The notes below the pieces were generated by a model. It was given only the letters and a program-made list of their open reading frames with translations. It was not told where the DNA came from and did not search any database. From the IMG/VR virus record IMGVR_UViG_3300030105_001108, positions 559 to 32,247 of that record: a stretch of DNA of 31,689 bases; one strand, written 5' to 3'. This document shows, in pieces, positions 12,704 through 19,597 of the stretch; within the stretch, counting starts at the first letter, position 1, and every line of letters begins with the position of its first letter. The translations under genes were made by a program, and so were the position numbers. Origin of the DNA: a virus.

Positions 12704-13165
12704 CTACCCGTTGTTCTTCGTTACTTTTTTTTTAACGTACATACTTTCTGAAGGAGCATCTTCTGGATTTTCTAACCATGCAGCTTGAGCAGCATCACCA
12801 ATTCGACCTTTATACGGACAAGGTGTTCCAGCCATCCACATTGCATCAAACACTCTTGCGTCCTGACATAACAATGAAACACCAGCAACCTTCATCCCCA
12901 TTCCATACATACTACGAGCAAGTTTAAGTCTTTCGCAATTTTCATCAGTAATAGTAATGCCTGAAGCAAATCCAAGTATCTGTGTTTGGATTGCCGCACT
13001 GGCCGCACTCTTACATACATCGCTATTATTAATAACGATTGATGGGGCAGATGCTGTTGGTGGTGCTTTATCAGTCACTACTGTAGACGATGTGTTAGTG
13101 TCAGCAGCAAATAATGTAGAAGGATAAAACAGCACCAAAGCAAGTATTATTGCTTTTAGTTTCAT
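12704..13165 (-). CDS. Secreted phage protein, cysteine-containing
   Basis: A 153-residue exported protein. The signal peptide MKLKAIILALVLFYPSTLFA is followed by a Thr/Ser-rich stretch. A conserved core contains SDVCKSAASAAIQTQILGFA, ITDENCERLKLARSMYGMGM, SLLCQDARVFDAMWMAGTPC and PYKGRIGDAA. Its four cysteines could form two disulfides. I recall similar proteins in marine T4-like phages; function unknown. A late promoter and AGAGGAAA lie just upstream. Near its 3' end a run of nine A could allow -1 slippage into the 12567-12692 frame, giving about 199 residues. Confidence 0.8.
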   Translation of the reverse strand: MKLKAIILALVLFYPSTLFAADTNTSSTVVTDKAPPTASAPSIVINNSDVCKSAASAAIQTQILGFASGITITDENCERLKLARSMYGMGMKVAGVSLLCQDARVFDAMWMAGTPCPYKGRIGDAAQAAWLENPEDAPSESMYVKKKVTKNNG

Positions 13166-13184
13166 AGTTTTCCTCTTCTATTAC

Positions 13185-13192
13185 TATTTATA
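13185..13192 (-). promoter_or_regulatory. T4-like late promoter (TATAAATA)
   Basis: An exact TATAAATA on the minus strand, 20 bases upstream of the ATG at 13165 with AGAGGAAA in between. T4-type late promoters need only this -10 element, recognised by gp55-type sigma. It would drive the secreted proteins at 12704 and 11102 and the coiled-coil gene after them. Confidence 0.65.
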
Positions 13193-13220
13193 ATAAAATG
13201 TAGGTAATATCTTGTTAAGA

Positions 13221-13571
13221 CTATTTATTATATTTATGAGAGTCGTTATGCAGTTTTACAAAGTATTCTGCATCAACTACAACTAATGGTTTTTGATTGT
13301 TGCGTTTAATAAAAACCACTGGTTCATAGTCTCCAGAGTTTGACTCTGCTTGCTCATAAGACTTCCACACATTAAGAGATTCTTGGTTCTTACATTCTAT
13401 AGAGTATGGAAACTTCTCTCTTGCAGCACGAGCCATGATGAGGTCTTCACCACCAGCACCCATACTACGAGATTCAACATCTTCTGGATGTACATCCAAC
13501 TCCTCTATGAGTTGGTCACGAACCCACTGTTGAAATCTTCTACCTTTTGCTTTTGCACTTTGTGTTTTCAT
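13221..13571 (-). CDS. PDDEXK-like nuclease
   Basis: A 116-residue protein from ATG 13571, preceded by AGAGAAG. It starts MKTQSAKAKGRRFQQWVRDQ and has the pattern of a small restriction-endonuclease-like fold: an N-terminal helix with conserved K/R, GGEDLIMARAAREKFPYS with a catalytic Asp, then IECKN (ExK), followed by a Q-containing helix (WKSYEQAES). Phage enzymes of this type are Holliday-junction resolvase-like or DNA-repair nucleases; the exact substrate is unknown. Longer starts up to 13643 exist. It overlaps the zinc-ribbon gene upstream by 32 bases. Confidence 0.7.
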   Translation of the reverse strand: MKTQSAKAKGRRFQQWVRDQLIEELDVHPEDVESRSMGAGGEDLIMARAAREKFPYSIECKNQESLNVWKSYEQAESNSGDYEPVVFIKRNNQKPLVVVDAEYFVKLHNDSHKYNK

Positions 13572-13722
13572 AATCTTCTCTAAATATAACCTGTCTACAA
13601 TCTTCATCACTAATACCATAAATTTTTTTGTGACATCCACCACATGATGCAGCCCCAGATGATTTTGGTATTATGTCAACTATTTCTCTATCGCACCACT
13701 TACAAGTTTCATTGGTCTTCAT
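13540..13722 (-). CDS. Small zinc-ribbon protein
   Basis: A 60-residue protein from ATG 13722 with two cysteine pairs: CKWC near residue 7 and CGGC near residue 27, a zinc-ribbon arrangement. The tail (GISDEDCRQVIFREDYENTK) is charged. GAGG lies immediately upstream, and its start overlaps the stop of the next zinc protein by 14 bases. Upstream in-frame ATGs exist at 13728 and 13743. Such small ribbons in phages may bind nucleic acid or RNA polymerase; no specific role can be read. Confidence 0.65.
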   Translation of the reverse strand: MKTNETCKWCDREIVDIIPKSSGAASCGGCHKKIYGISDEDCRQVIFREDYENTKCKSKR

Positions 13723-13867
13723 CCTCATCCCATTCCATATCATCTTCTAATTCATTAGAAAGGTCTGCACCACAAAAAGTACAATGAAGAACAATATAAT
13801 AAGTCTCGTTCAGATTATGTTTTATTTGATACTCTGCTTCACACGATTCACATACTATTAATTTCAT
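13709..13867 (-). CDS. 52-residue zinc-ribbon protein
   Basis: A 52-residue protein, MKLIVCESCEAEYQIKHNLN onward, with CESC at residues 6-9 and CTFC at 29-32, a clear four-cysteine zinc ribbon. It ends in an acidic tail (ELEDDMEWDEDEDQ). It sits four bases after the RNR stop and overlaps the second zinc-ribbon gene. Similar small ribbons occur in T4-like marine phages. Two consecutive zinc-ribbon genes beside the RNR and a nuclease suggest a DNA/RNA metabolism role, by context only. Confidence 0.75.
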   Translation of the reverse strand: MKLIVCESCEAEYQIKHNLNETYYIVLHCTFCGADLSNELEDDMEWDEDEDQ

Positions 13868-13870
13868 ATG

Positions 13871-15796
13871 TTAAATCTCACATCCACCAGCAACACAAGC
13901 TAATTCTTGAGCCCCGATTGTCATATCAGTTTTTTCATAGTCTCCAAGTTTAGACCAATCAATTTCCTTGGGCATTTTTTTCAATAGCATCTCAAACTCT
14001 TCTTTCTCAACATCTTGATACGGTGCTTGTTTATATGTATGTTCCGAAAATGGAAGGAAACTCACGCCACTCATCATGTCAAAGTTATCGTATACCCATG
14101 CACCAACTTCAAGCCACTCATTCTCTTTAACAGAGATAGTTACAGAGGGCTTGTGTTCACACCAGTTTTCCTGATAAACTTTCCACAACTTCAATTGGTC
14201 AATCGCACTCATGTCTGTACGAAAGACTGCATCCTTATGAACACTCATAGGAAAAGAAAATACTGCTGTGTGGCTAGGATTCATCACATCATCTTCTACA
14301 GGGAACCCCATGTCAGTCATCATCTTAGTAAGAGGGTCTTTCTTATCTCCACGCACTGTACGAACATAAAAAGGATTGTGCCGTGCATGAATACCAGAAG
14401 CTGCGTCTACTAGTTGACTTACTGTACCAGAAGGTTTAACACAAGTAACTGCTACAGATTGATTGATACCAATTTTCTTTGCAAACTCTTCATTAGTTTT
14501 AACTGCTTGATCTTTTAAACTTTGTAGTAGAGATTCTAATGCTCCTTCTGAAGATGAAGTTTTATTATTGAGAAGTTTGTTGTCCATAATACCAGTAAGA
14601 GAGACTCCTAAAAGTCTCTCTTCTTCGCAATTATTTCTCCAGACTGATGATACGTACTTGAAATTCACAAGAGTTGATTGAATTGTACCAAGAATAGTAG
14701 CAAGTCGCACTTTCTCCATAAGTGTTTCTTTAGTGTCAGTAGAACGCACTACAACTTCTGAAAGATTACAAAACTCTCTACTACGCAAAATAATTTCTGA
14801 ACATGGGTTTGTTCCAAAGTCCTGTTCTGCATCTCTACGACCATTCTTTGCAGCTTGCTTCATCGCACTTTCACGATTAAAGATACCACGCTCACCAGAC
14901 TTTGATTCGTATAGTGCTTTCCATTCATCCATAAATGTACCGATATCTGGTTTCTCTGTGTAACAAGCAGAGTTATTTGCCAATGCACGTTGTGGTTCTG
15001 TATTCCACCACTGACCCGACTTAGCGGCTCTCATACGGTCATCTGAGAGGTTAGAGAGGCTTATGAGAGCGCTTCTTCGCACACCTCCTACCACAACAAC
15101 CTCTGCAATCTTACAAACAAGATCATGACATTCAATAGAAGAAAGTTTCCGGCCGGGTGCATTTTTAAAGATATTTACAGCAAAATTGAATAATGACTCT
15201 AGTGGTTCTGGACCTGACGCTCGACCACCAAATGTTTTAAGAGGAGCTCCAGCAGGACGAATCTTAGATAAATCCCAACGAGGAATCTGACCGATATACA
15301 ACATACCGACAAGTTCTTTAAGTCCCTTTGCCCACCCAAGCTTGGAATCAGAAATCGTGATAGTAGTGTCTGTATGATGAAAGTCATCTGCAACGTGTGG
15401 TAGTTGTGCAACGTGCTGACGTTCTACACTAAATCCTACACCAGTGCCATTCATTAGAATGTAAAGGATTTCATCGAAAGCATGAACACGATTTACTGCA
15501 ACATAAGAACAATTGTATCCAGCAATGTTTTCACGTTTTAATGCTTCACCGGCAGTCATAAGACAACGCATAGAAGGCATCACACGCAAATCTAATACAG
15601 CATCCTCTAGTTCTTTTCTTAGACTGTCACTTAAATTAAATTCATGTAAATCTTTTAAATGACCTTTGAAAAAATCAAAGTATCTTGCAACTGTTTCATC
15701 CCAAGTTTCTCTTCTTCCTTTATCTGGCAACCAACGTGAATATCTTGATAGGTGAATAAATTCTTGGTATGGTGTAGGTAGATAGTTGCTAGTCAT
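13871..15796 (-). CDS. nrdJ: Adenosylcobalamin-dependent (class II) ribonucleotide reductase
   Basis: A 641-residue monomeric class II ribonucleotide reductase of the Lactobacillus leichmannii RTPR type, making dNTPs for phage DNA synthesis. C96 (AGYNCSYV), C332 (TNPCSEIILR) and C343 (EFCNLSEV) match the RTPR redox/thiyl cysteines C119, C408 and C419, with the same 11-residue spacing between the last two. N330 and E334 match the catalytic Asn and Glu. The C-terminal redox pair is C634 and C639 (CVAGGCEI). It is shorter than the 739-residue bacterial enzyme. It needs host cobalamin. It overlaps the primase gene by eight bases. Confidence 0.95.
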   Translation of the reverse strand: MTSNYLPTPYQEFIHLSRYSRWLPDKGRRETWDETVARYFDFFKGHLKDLHEFNLSDSLRKELEDAVLDLRVMPSMRCLMTAGEALKRENIAGYNCSYVAVNRVHAFDEILYILMNGTGVGFSVERQHVAQLPHVADDFHHTDTTITISDSKLGWAKGLKELVGMLYIGQIPRWDLSKIRPAGAPLKTFGGRASGPEPLESLFNFAVNIFKNAPGRKLSSIECHDLVCKIAEVVVVGGVRRSALISLSNLSDDRMRAAKSGQWWNTEPQRALANNSACYTEKPDIGTFMDEWKALYESKSGERGIFNRESAMKQAAKNGRRDAEQDFGTNPCSEIILRSREFCNLSEVVVRSTDTKETLMEKVRLATILGTIQSTLVNFKYVSSVWRNNCEEERLLGVSLTGIMDNKLLNNKTSSSEGALESLLQSLKDQAVKTNEEFAKKIGINQSVAVTCVKPSGTVSQLVDAASGIHARHNPFYVRTVRGDKKDPLTKMMTDMGFPVEDDVMNPSHTAVFSFPMSVHKDAVFRTDMSAIDQLKLWKVYQENWCEHKPSVTISVKENEWLEVGAWVYDNFDMMSGVSFLPFSEHTYKQAPYQDVEKEEFEMLLKKMPKEIDWSKLGDYEKTDMTIGAQELACVAGGCEI

Positions 15797-16826
15797 TTAT
15801 TTTTCTCCATGTTGCAAACCTAACTGACGCTGATGCAGATTGGTATGTATTGTTTTTAATTATCTTCTGTACTTCATCTTTGGTGTATCCACCTAAAATC
15901 ATATCATTGATATCTTTATATTTCATAGTTTCTGGCCAAAGACAAATCTTGGCTCCACCTTTAATTGTTTTTTCTATTAATTTACATATCTCCTTGTTTC
16001 TTGGTTCATTATCAAATACTACTGTAAAGTCACAATTTAAACTAGGCATATCTGCACCAGCAACTGCTATGCAATTATCTAAGAATAAACTATCAAGGGG
16101 GCCTTCAACTACATAAACTTCTTCTTTTTTATTCACTCTTTCCAAACCAAAAATCTTATCTCTATCTTGTAATTTGATAGTTAGATATTTTGGTTGTTCA
16201 TTCCCAAAGGCTCTACCTTGATATGCAAATATTTCCCCCTCTTCATCTCTAAATGGTATCAACAGCCTTGGATGATCGCCATCTAAGGAAGGAAACTTAT
16301 TTGGTATTAATTTGTTTGTAAAGTTGTAAAATTCGGAACAGAGAAATAAATCTTTGTAAGAGTTTTTAGGTAGTTTTCTTTGTTCAACAATTTTTCTAGC
16401 GGGATGTTCAATGGGAAGTTCTGATATTGATTTGAGTGTTTTGACAATTGACTCAGAACTGCGAACCACCTTTGTCCCTTTTGAAGATTTATTTTTGTTG
16501 AATACTGGTGCATTAAATTTAAACTCTGGCTTTGGAGTGATCGTATCACTCCCTGTTTTATATCTCTCCATTATATAGTCTTTGTAAGTATTCAAGTCTA
16601 GGTACTCAATTAACTTACCAAGTGTAGCACCAACACCACAATTATGGCATTTATAGAATAGATCATTCTTCTTACGAAACACGAAACCTCTAGCCTTCGT
16701 GCGGTTCTTTTTAGAGTCACCACAATAAGGACAACGGAAGTTCCAAAGAAAATCACCCTTCTTCTTAAATTGCTGAAGATAGGGTGATATAAGACTCACG
16801 TACTTTGTATCAATATAACTTTGCAT
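15789..16826 (-). CDS. 61: DNA primase, T4 gp61 type
   Basis: A 345-residue primase. The N-terminal zinc-binding domain has FRCPYCGDSKKN and, after a basic loop, FYKCHNCGVGATLG. The TOPRIM core includes EEVYVVEGPLDSLFLDNCIA with the catalytic Glu, and TVVFDNEPRNKE with the acidic motif. IPFRDEEGEIFAYQGR is typical of DnaG/gp61-like enzymes. With a helicase it primes lagging-strand synthesis, and rnh at 4549 would remove those primers. The promoter at 16833-16861 places +1 on the A of this ATG, so a leaderless mRNA is predicted; no ribosome site is seen. Confidence 0.92.
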   Translation of the reverse strand: MQSYIDTKYVSLISPYLQQFKKKGDFLWNFRCPYCGDSKKNRTKARGFVFRKKNDLFYKCHNCGVGATLGKLIEYLDLNTYKDYIMERYKTGSDTITPKPEFKFNAPVFNKNKSSKGTKVVRSSESIVKTLKSISELPIEHPARKIVEQRKLPKNSYKDLFLCSEFYNFTNKLIPNKFPSLDGDHPRLLIPFRDEEGEIFAYQGRAFGNEQPKYLTIKLQDRDKIFGLERVNKKEEVYVVEGPLDSLFLDNCIAVAGADMPSLNCDFTVVFDNEPRNKEICKLIEKTIKGGAKICLWPETMKYKDINDMILGGYTKDEVQKIIKNNTYQSASASVRFATWRKIND

Positions 16827-16832
16827 TATAGT

Positions 16833-16861
16833 ATCATATACTACTCAATGGTAAATGTCAA
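16833..16861 (-). promoter_or_regulatory. Sigma70-type promoter with start on the primase ATG
   Basis: TTGACA, 17-base spacer, TATGAT on the minus strand. Seven bases beyond the -10 is 16826, the A of the primase ATG. The -35 TTGACA contains the TGA stop codon of the preceding gene. It would drive primase, RNR, the zinc ribbons and the nuclease. Confidence 0.7.
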
Positions 16862-17292
16862 CCTCCTATTACCATATATTTTTGTACCACAAATCCTACA
16901 ATAATAGAACCACCTATGATGAGCCATCTCCAGCGTTCTAGAACACCTACCCTGTTACTCAATTCTTCTCTTATTTTTTGAATTTCCTTGTTTTGTGATT
17001 CGTGTTGTGCAGCTGCAGAAATCATAATTTCTTTTGTATTTGTTGTAACTCTAGAGTGTAAATCCTCTATTTTAGATAAAACTTCTGTTCTACGTTTCTC
17101 TATCTGATGTTCCAAATCTACACTCGAATCTTCCTGTCTTGAAAGTTTTTCTTCGTGAACTGCAAGCATACGATTAATGCAGTTGGAAACATCGGTTAAC
17201 TTATCAATGGCCACATCAAGTCTACCATGAATAGATTTGATATCCTCTATGTCACGTTTGATTAGTTGAACCTCTGTTTCCAAATCTGCCAT
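16858..17292 (-). CDS. Coiled-coil protein with C-terminal membrane anchor
   Basis: A 144-residue protein. Residues 1-115 are a long charged coiled coil (for example EVQLIKRDIEDIKSIHGRLD and EHQIEKRRTEVLSKIEDLHS). A single transmembrane helix lies near the C-terminus (WLIIGGSIIVGFVVQKYMVI). It follows a 55-residue membrane protein by one base. Tail-anchored topology next to other small membrane proteins and the spanins suggests a lysis or envelope role, possibly holin accessory, but this is by position only. Confidence 0.75.
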   Translation of the reverse strand: MADLETEVQLIKRDIEDIKSIHGRLDVAIDKLTDVSNCINRMLAVHEEKLSRQEDSSVDLEHQIEKRRTEVLSKIEDLHSRVTTNTKEIMISAAAQHESQNKEIQKIREELSNRVGVLERWRWLIIGGSIIVGFVVQKYMVIGG

Positions 17293-17293
17293 A

Positions 17294-17461
17294 TTAATTA
17301 TCCTTAAAGATAGACCAAATGCCCCACGCTAGAGCGCCCCAAACAACTACTTGTGCTAGGGGGATTGCAAACCAAATAACCGCAACTGCAGCTGCAACTA
17401 CGATTGTACCTTGGTGACTTGACGCTTCTTTAATTCGTCTAGATATCCAATTAGCTATCAT
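17294..17461 (-). CDS. 55-residue membrane protein
   Basis: A 55-residue protein, MIANWISRRIKEASSHQGTI then a long hydrophobic stretch (VVAAAVAVIWFAIPLAQVVV and WGALAWGIWSIF), long enough for one or two spans. The N-terminus is basic and amphipathic. Its ATG forms an ATGA overlap with the upstream gene's stop, and it ends one base before the next ATG. Size and topology resemble small holins; no homology is claimed. Confidence 0.7.
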   Translation of the reverse strand: MIANWISRRIKEASSHQGTIVVAAAVAVIWFAIPLAQVVVWGALAWGIWSIFKDN

Positions 17462-17712
17462 TTCTTTTTCTCCTTTTCTAGTTTCTTTAATCTGGCTTCT
17501 AACTTTCCAATTCTTAGCGCTACATTAGGATACTTTTTCTTCCAATCCTCTTCATCTTGTAGTACCTTCAAACCCAACTTTTTAGAAGCCCATGTCGAAA
17601 CATCGTCAACTTTCTTATAGAACCACATACCTAGTTTAGTTTGTGAAAACCAACTGTCAGCAGCATTTCCTAAAACACTTCCTGCTATCGCAGATATTAA
17701 CCAGAACCACAT
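17458..17712 (-). CDS. Small membrane-anchored protein
   Basis: An 84-residue protein from ATG 17712, with a perfect GGAGG five bases upstream. It has an N-terminal hydrophobic helix (MWFWLISAIAGSVLGNAADS), then WFSQTKLGMWFYKKVDDVST, and a charged coiled-coil tail (KLEARLKKLEKEKKK). I recall similar proteins in marine T4-like phages, function unknown. It lies in a run of small membrane proteins between DUF1353 and the tail-anchored coiled-coil gene, a plausible lysis or envelope cassette. Confidence 0.75.
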   Translation of the reverse strand: MWFWLISAIAGSVLGNAADSWFSQTKLGMWFYKKVDDVSTWASKKLGLKVLQDEEDWKKKYPNVALRIGKLEARLKKLEKEKKK

Positions 17713-17713
17713 T

Positions 17714-17812
17714 TTAACCTCCAAAAATCATTAAGTATTTAATGATAAAAGAGCAACCAGAAGTAGATAAAATTACTAATCCTAGTGCAGTTATTCTACA
17801 CAACATTCGCAT
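17714..17812 (-). CDS. 32-residue mini-lipoprotein
   Basis: A 32-residue ORF with GGAGA eight bases upstream of the ATG. It reads MRMLCRITALGLVILSTSGC, ending in a lipobox-like STSGC, then only 12 residues (SFIIKYLMIFGG). It ends one base before the next ATG, and its last codons form that gene's GGAGG. Minimal lipoproteins of this size can act as lysis or entry-exclusion peptides; that is inference. Confidence 0.55.
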   Translation of the reverse strand: MRMLCRITALGLVILSTSGCSFIIKYLMIFGG

Positions 17813-17824
17813 GATTTTTCTCCG

Positions 17825-18286
17825 TTACTTTGCAGACCAACTACCAAATAAACGAACAGCCCAATAGGCTGGATACATTTTCCAGAAAGGTACTTTTGGA
17901 TCAGCAGACTTCATACCCAACAAAAATATTTTGTCAGATAGAACCTTTGCAGCTTTCCATTTCCAATACCAATTACTATTCATACCATGATTTGAACTAT
18001 AATATTGTCTAAGTTTTGCATAAAGATGATCGTGAATAATAGCAGCACGAGCAACATCCCAAGGTGAAATGACTGCCCATAAAATCCTTGGAGTAGATGC
18101 AAGGTCTGTTCTCATTCCCTTTGTGCAAGTAATCATACCAGAATTTTTGATGTTTGCTCCAACACCTCTAAGAAGTTCAACCTGATCTTTAGTAAGCTTA
18201 CCCTCTCTAAATCCTAAGTCCTCTTCTAATTTCCATGTCTTAGGTGGAGTGAACTCCGCTGTTATTTTGTTAGTAAAACTTCCCAT
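17825..18286 (-). CDS. DUF1353 family protein
   Basis: A 153-residue protein of the DUF1353 family found near phage lysis genes. Diagnostic parts are CTKGMRTDLASTPRILWAVI, SPWDVARAAIIHDHLYAKLR, and a C-terminal FWKMYPAYWAVRLFG. The conserved D/H residues in TDLAS and IIHDHLY suggest a metal-dependent hydrolase, and the family has been proposed to be peptidase-like, but activity is unproven. Its neighbours are a His-rich protein upstream and mini-membrane proteins downstream. Confidence 0.85.
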   Translation of the reverse strand: MGSFTNKITAEFTPPKTWKLEEDLGFREGKLTKDQVELLRGVGANIKNSGMITCTKGMRTDLASTPRILWAVISPWDVARAAIIHDHLYAKLRQYYSSNHGMNSNWYWKWKAAKVLSDKIFLLGMKSADPKVPFWKMYPAYWAVRLFGSWSAK

Positions 18287-18295
18287 AAATTTCTC

Positions 18296-18868
18296 CTATA
18301 ATTGTTTATTCAGTTCTGCAATCATATGAGCTTTAGTTTTTCTTCTATCTAAGATAATACCTCTTTCTTCTGCCCACTTATCTAAAGCTTTCTTTGACAT
18401 CTTTTTAAAATTTGGATGTTCTTCTTCATGCTTTTCTTGTTTGTTATTAAATACCTCGACAGGAATAATAGACTCTTCTTCATGATCGTGTGAATGTTCT
18501 TCATCATGAGAATGTGGATGAGAATGAACAGTACCATCATCGTGTTCATGTTCATGTTCGTGTGCATCAGGATCAATATCCAAATCTAATTCTGGTTCTG
18601 GCACTCCCAAACTTCCCATATATTTTTCAAAGCTAGTTTGCTCTTGAGAAAATGTCCCCCATTCAGTTATGGTACAATCTCCCTTTTCAATATCAGATTT
18701 AATCACAGAATCTACTACTTTTGCAACGATAGATTTTCTATCTGCTCTTTTATTTCTAATTTCAACTCCATTATCTAAAGCCATCTGAATTAGATATTCA
18801 TTATCATATTTAGCATCACTATTCCATTTTTCGATAATATTCCATTTTACTTTTGCATAACTTGTCAT
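18296..18868 (-). CDS. Histidine-rich protein with C-terminal HeH/SAP-like helix pair
   Basis: A 190-residue protein in three parts. Residues 1-85 are a charged helical region. Residues 91-132 are an acidic, His-rich segment with 11 histidines between 103 and 129 (HEHEHEHDDGTVHSHPHSHD), resembling zinc- or nickel-binding His-rich loops of metal transporters and chaperones. Residues 157-190 (MSKKALDKWAEERGIILDRR onward) match the helix-extended-loop-helix/SAP-like pattern seen in phage head and Rho-like N-terminal domains. Function unknown; metal binding plus a nucleic-acid-type module is unusual. It overlaps the o-spanin gene by four bases. Confidence 0.75.
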   Translation of the reverse strand: MTSYAKVKWNIIEKWNSDAKYDNEYLIQMALDNGVEIRNKRADRKSIVAKVVDSVIKSDIEKGDCTITEWGTFSQEQTSFEKYMGSLGVPEPELDLDIDPDAHEHEHEHDDGTVHSHPHSHDEEHSHDHEEESIIPVEVFNNKQEKHEEEHPNFKKMSKKALDKWAEERGIILDRRKTKAHMIAELNKQL

Positions 18869-19257
18869 TTCATAATCTCCTTTTCATCTCTTGGTTTAGC
18901 GGCTTCTTCGTAGTATATGATAATCTCTTTCTGTTGTTCAATGTATCTTTTTATTTCTGCCATGTTTAATGCAAGTGTTTCATAGTCTCTTACACTCAAT
19001 ACATATGCAACTAATGGATCACCATTCTCTTTTTGAAACTTCTCTTTAAACTCTTTAAAATTCTCTTCCGTAACAACCCACCATTTCATAGTGGTGTTCA
19101 TTGTAATAGGTTGAGGACGATTCTGTATAGGTATATTTCTTTCTACCTCTACCGTCTGAACTTCAATTTGTGTGAGTTTAGGCCAAGAACTACAACTACT
19201 TAGTACTAGGGTAAGCAGTAATAGACTCGAAATCTTCAAGCACTCTCTTAGATGCAT
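18865..19257 (-). CDS. o-spanin, Rz1-like outer-membrane lipoprotein
   Basis: A 130-residue lipoprotein. The signal peptide has a lipobox with Cys22 (LLLLTLVLSSCSS). The mature part contains NIPIQNRPQPI and ends in a charged helix (YIEQQKEIIIYYEEAAKPRD). It overlaps the 3' end of the membrane-anchored coiled-coil gene by 62 bases in another frame, the overlapping Rz/Rz1 layout. Spanins fuse inner and outer membranes at the end of Gram-negative lysis. It is longer than lambda Rz1 (60 residues), as in many T4-like phages. Confidence 0.8.
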   Translation of the reverse strand: MHLRECLKISSLLLLTLVLSSCSSWPKLTQIEVQTVEVERNIPIQNRPQPITMNTTMKWWVVTEENFKEFKEKFQKENGDPLVAYVLSVRDYETLALNMAEIKRYIEQQKEIIIYYEEAAKPRDEKEIMK

Positions 19258-19585
19258 TGTTTATCTTCCTTTCCCAAACTGCTGGTTCTTCTGCACTCAA
19301 CTTACTAAGATTTATCTTTCTTAACTTACTTAATAGTTGGTTCTTATATTTATTTGCATTAACCAACTTAGTTTGTAATTCATTATTCAATTCTGCAAAT
19401 TTTGCTGCATCAGCCTGTAGAGTATCAATAGTATTTTTCTGCATCTTTGCAGCAGTTTCTAGTTTTGCACTGTTCACTGTCAACGTCTGAATACGTGATT
19501 GGGTGTCCTTGTAGTAATAGTATCCACCATAGACAACACCACCGACAAGACCAAGTACAACTATGAGCATATAAACTTTTAACAT
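19196..19585 (-). CDS. i-spanin, Rz-like membrane protein
   Basis: A 129-residue protein with an N-terminal signal anchor (MLKVYMLIVVLGLVGGVVYG) and a periplasmic coiled coil (SAKLETAAKMQKNTIDTLQA and NELQTKLVNANKYKNQLLSK). This is the i-spanin topology, partnered with the overlapping o-spanin lipoprotein. The C-terminal part WERKINNASKRVLEDFESIT would meet the o-spanin. A GGGAG precedes the ATG. Confidence 0.82.
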   Translation of the reverse strand: MLKVYMLIVVLGLVGGVVYGGYYYYKDTQSRIQTLTVNSAKLETAAKMQKNTIDTLQADAAKFAELNNELQTKLVNANKYKNQLLSKLRKINLSKLSAEEPAVWERKINNASKRVLEDFESITAYPSTK

Positions 19586-19597
19586 ATCGCTCCCTAT

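Noticed and set aside
13222-13238. CATAAATA and AATAAATA resembling late promoters
   Set aside because: They encode the last codons (HKYNK) of the PDDEXK-like gene and miss the first base of TATAAATA; the exact element at 13185 is a better candidate.
18382-18576. Met/His/Ile-rich 64-codon frame
   Set aside because: It is a shadow of the His-rich coding segment in another frame, with low-complexity content.
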